NCBI RefSeq assembly: GCF_036711975.1 | Contig: NC_091967.1 | Span: 8,184,001-8,248,000 of the forward strand | DNA: 64,000 nt | Reading direction: 5' to 3' | Source: Onthophagus taurus | Lineage: Eukaryota; Arthropoda; Insecta; Coleoptera; Scarabaeidae | Position numbers and translations under genes: made by a program | The notes under the pieces: generated by a model | Database searches by the model: none | The model's input: only the letters and a program-made list of their open reading frames with translations | Told to the model about the DNA's origin: nothing | Shown here: positions 61,541 through 64,000 of the stretch, one piece after another | How the letters are laid out: every line of letters begins with the position of its first letter | How positions within the stretch are numbered: position 1 is the first letter of the stretch

Positions 61541-62636
61541 CGTTCTTCTAGCCTGTTCAATTTAATGGGCACCTCTTGGAAGCTGTCCTTGTTATCATTA
61601 ATCGTTGTGCCTAGCTATCTTATTATTGTTTTTGTTGTTTTTGTAATAACCATGTACTTTGTTTTGCTCATATTTTTCGCTTACAGTAACTATTCTATTA
61701 ACAAGCTTTTGCATTTCTTCGTGCATTCTGGCTAATATATTATTTACTTTATTAACCCCCAATAAAAACGTATTAAATCGTAAAAAACACTGAAAACGTA
61801 GATTTTACAAAGAAAAATGCACAAGATAAAGATCTCTTTTCCTGAATAAAACACACAAAAAAAAAATAAATTTCATCATTTTTTAAAATTGAGGTTATGT
61901 TAGGTTCAATGAATTTACCGCACGTTGAATTTAAAGATTGATTGCACCCCCTCGCTGACCAATAAATCACTTTTCCTAAAGGCACCCGCAAAGTGATGTT
62001 CAGCAATGATGACAAAAAAAAATTCTTCGCATTCCATCCGAGCAAATACGGATGATAAATCGCCCTTTTGAGGGCAGTCATTTTTCGGGGGGCGAAAATA
62101 ATCCGAATATCTCCAACGAACCAAAAATAACAAAGAATAATTTCATTGTAAAAAAAATTAAACTATAAAATTATTAACATAACCTAACTTTTTTAACTTT
62201 GACATTTGTATTCTGATGATAAAACACTTAGACACGAAATCGACCGAAATGGAAAGTGGTTTTTCTACCTTATAAGGGAAAATCCATTACGGTCCTGGAA
62301 AATGTAGGTCAAAGAGTTAATACACACGGTTCCATTGTACATTTTCTCTGTGGTAATGATTTTCTCTATTTCTTGTATACACGTCACGCTAAAATAAAGT
62401 TGGTAACAATGCCAAACTCGACGGTTCTTCCGTTCTTTGTTGTCCTAACCTAAAAATGCTCAACGAAGATCACAAGAATTTCACCGGAATATTGATATGC
62501 CAACACCAATTATCCTTAATCGTTCGCTTGGTTTTAATTGCTCCCTGTGTCTCTTTCAAAAGAAACTTTGATATAACGTTCAAAGTGAACATTAACGAGG
62601 GTCCTCTTATAGTTTTAAACGAAACTTTACTATAAT
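61541..62636. other. Intergenic spacer
   Basis: No gene was recognised. It contains a GAGGTTATGTTAGG motif at 61891 and its complement-type ACATAACCTAAC at 62178. Confidence 0.3.
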
Positions 62637-63380
62637 GGCCCCTTTTAATTGTTTTAATAAATTAATATTGCGGGAGAGGGATGATGCTCCCACTCTCCCA
62701 CAATATTCAAAATCTATATCCTCAACCCTAAAACATTGGAAAAGGAAATGCAACCCGATGGGAATATGGGTAGGAGACAGATACATTCACACCATGCTGT
62801 TCGTGGAAGCCCAAACAGTTTTTGCAGAAGACGAAGAGGATATGAGGTATATGTTAAATAAACTAAAAGAAGAATACAATAAATGGGACTTAGAAATGAA
62901 CAAAGATAAGACCCAATATATGGTACTTGAAACTTGGAGGAACGGGAAAGGACATACAATTGGATAACAACCTAACGATACAAAAAACGCAAAATATTTG
63001 TAGGGCCATTATAGAACTATTAATGACGTATGGGTCAGAAGTGTGGGAGACAAAGACACAACGCGAAGACTGCTAGCAACAGAGATAATGTTTTGGAGAA
63101 GTGCTGCGGCATAACCATGCTGGACCGAGTTCACTCGAGAGGACTCAATAATAAACTCTACAAATGACAAGCAACTAAAATGCTATGGACATGTACGCCG
63201 AATGAGTAAAGAGAGAATCCCACTTAAGCTATAGAACTAGGTGCCAGCAGAAACAAAAAAAAGAGGTATCCCTAGGAAAAAATGGATCCAGGATGTCAAT
63301 GAGGAGAGGACTGGGTGAAGATGATTGGAATGATAAGGACCGCTAGCGGTTGGAATGCGAGAAGCGGCAATAAATAAATC
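62637..63380 (+). mobile_element. LINE ORF2 remnant: RT palm to C-terminus
   Basis: The reading MGIWVGDRYIHTMLF, then VEAQTVFAEDEED where the catalytic F-A-D-D is expected, then YNKWDLEMNKDKTQYMV is the LINE RT palm. The two catalytic aspartates are replaced, so it is dead. Further on, broken pieces match LMTYGSEVW, CYGHVRRM-type and PRKKWIQDVNEE segments, and finally DDWNDKDR...RLECEKRQ. About 740 bp of one decayed copy. Confidence 0.75.
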
Positions 63381-64000
63381 TTCCAATAATCGCCAAATAG
63401 AAATAGAAATAAATTAAAAAATAATGAAATGTAATACTTTTGTTGAAATTGTTGAATTTTAAAATTGATGGCGTGCCCTAAAAAGGTTACGGACGGAAGA
63501 AATCAAGCGAAAACGGAAGTTTCCGGATGAATGGACGTCGCAAGTACCTAGCTCCGGATATGGACAGTTCGATCATCATGTCAATTTCTTTGAGATGGGT
63601 ACATTAACCGATTGATTTACTTTAAAAAACATATTTGCAGGTATTTTCTGGATACTCCGACCTTAACAAAGGATTAACAAACAATTTTTGACATTATCTG
63701 TCAAATTTTGGAGGTTAACCGCGAAGGTGCGATGTGCGGAATATAAACAATGAGGTGTCGTCTAATAAGCTATTATTACCGATATTGAGACATAAAACTT
63801 TAAAGTGCTTACATATTTACCAATTAATAACTAATTCAAGTTAAATCATTGAGTGAACACGTTTCAAGTTTGAACTACAAATGGTTATGGGCGCAGCCAC
63901 TGTTAGAAAAATTAAACATTCAAAAAAGTTAAATTTCTGTAATTATTTTGTTATACAATTGAGATTACGTTAAAAATCGTGTTACATTAAAAAAATTGAG
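63381..64000. other. Unassigned sequence at window end
   Basis: No gene, repeat arm or RNA gene was recognised in the last 620 bases. Confidence 0.3.

Overview
The window is nuclear DNA from an insect. It is AT-rich and compact, with short GT-AG introns of about 50-70 bp beside a few long ones, and with many small TA-flanked inverted-repeat elements. The protein sequences look insect-like, and a beetle is my best guess from repeat style, but nothing in the window fixes the order. All gene models were spliced by hand and checked for reading phase across every junction.

Layout: (1) 1-3356 (+): 3' part of the gene for RNA polymerase II subunit RPB2, cut by the window edge, with two MITEs in its long last intron. 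(2) 4180-5796 (+): complete five-exon argininosuccinate lyase, followed by a higher-order tandem repeat (5.9-7.0 kb). (3) 7775-16947 (-): a seven-exon gene for a ~1388-residue, mostly disordered protein that I cannot name. Its last intron holds an intronless 440-codon gene on the same strand. (4) 17-28 kb: a gene-poor spacer between divergent genes, with a near-perfect long-TIR MITE, retroelement debris and several GC-richer islands that may be promoters or 5' exons. (5) 28137-29891 (+): complete seven-exon allantoinase. (6) 30.8-35.1 kb (+): CREB with its KID and bZIP, preceded by consensus CRE sites. (7) 41259-60674 (-): R7-family RGS gene (RGS7-like) covering ~19 kb, with DEP, DHEX, GGL and RGS domains and a long low-complexity tail. 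Its introns hold decayed LINE, copia, mariner-like and other transposon pieces. (8) 60.8-64 kb: mainly two LINE remnants in opposite orientations.

The most interesting signal is in the RGS7-like tail. It carries two DVCPWE motifs, a motif known from the vertebrate orphan receptors GPR158/GPR179 (partners of RGS7) and resembling the PDE6-gamma segment that binds G-alpha. In this insect the motif appears to be built into the RGS protein itself. Other points of note are possible internal promoters that would make DEP-less RGS isoforms, CRE sites upstream of CREB that suggest autoregulation, several unrelated MITE families sharing the same TA-flanked CAG(G/C)GTG-like ends, a CTAG-rich inverted-repeat family, and three local tandem duplications with 170-370 bp units.

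Functionally the neighbours are a mixture of housekeeping (RPB2), nitrogen metabolism (argininosuccinate lyase, allantoinase) and cAMP/G-protein signalling (CREB, RGS7-like). Nothing indicates that they form one system.
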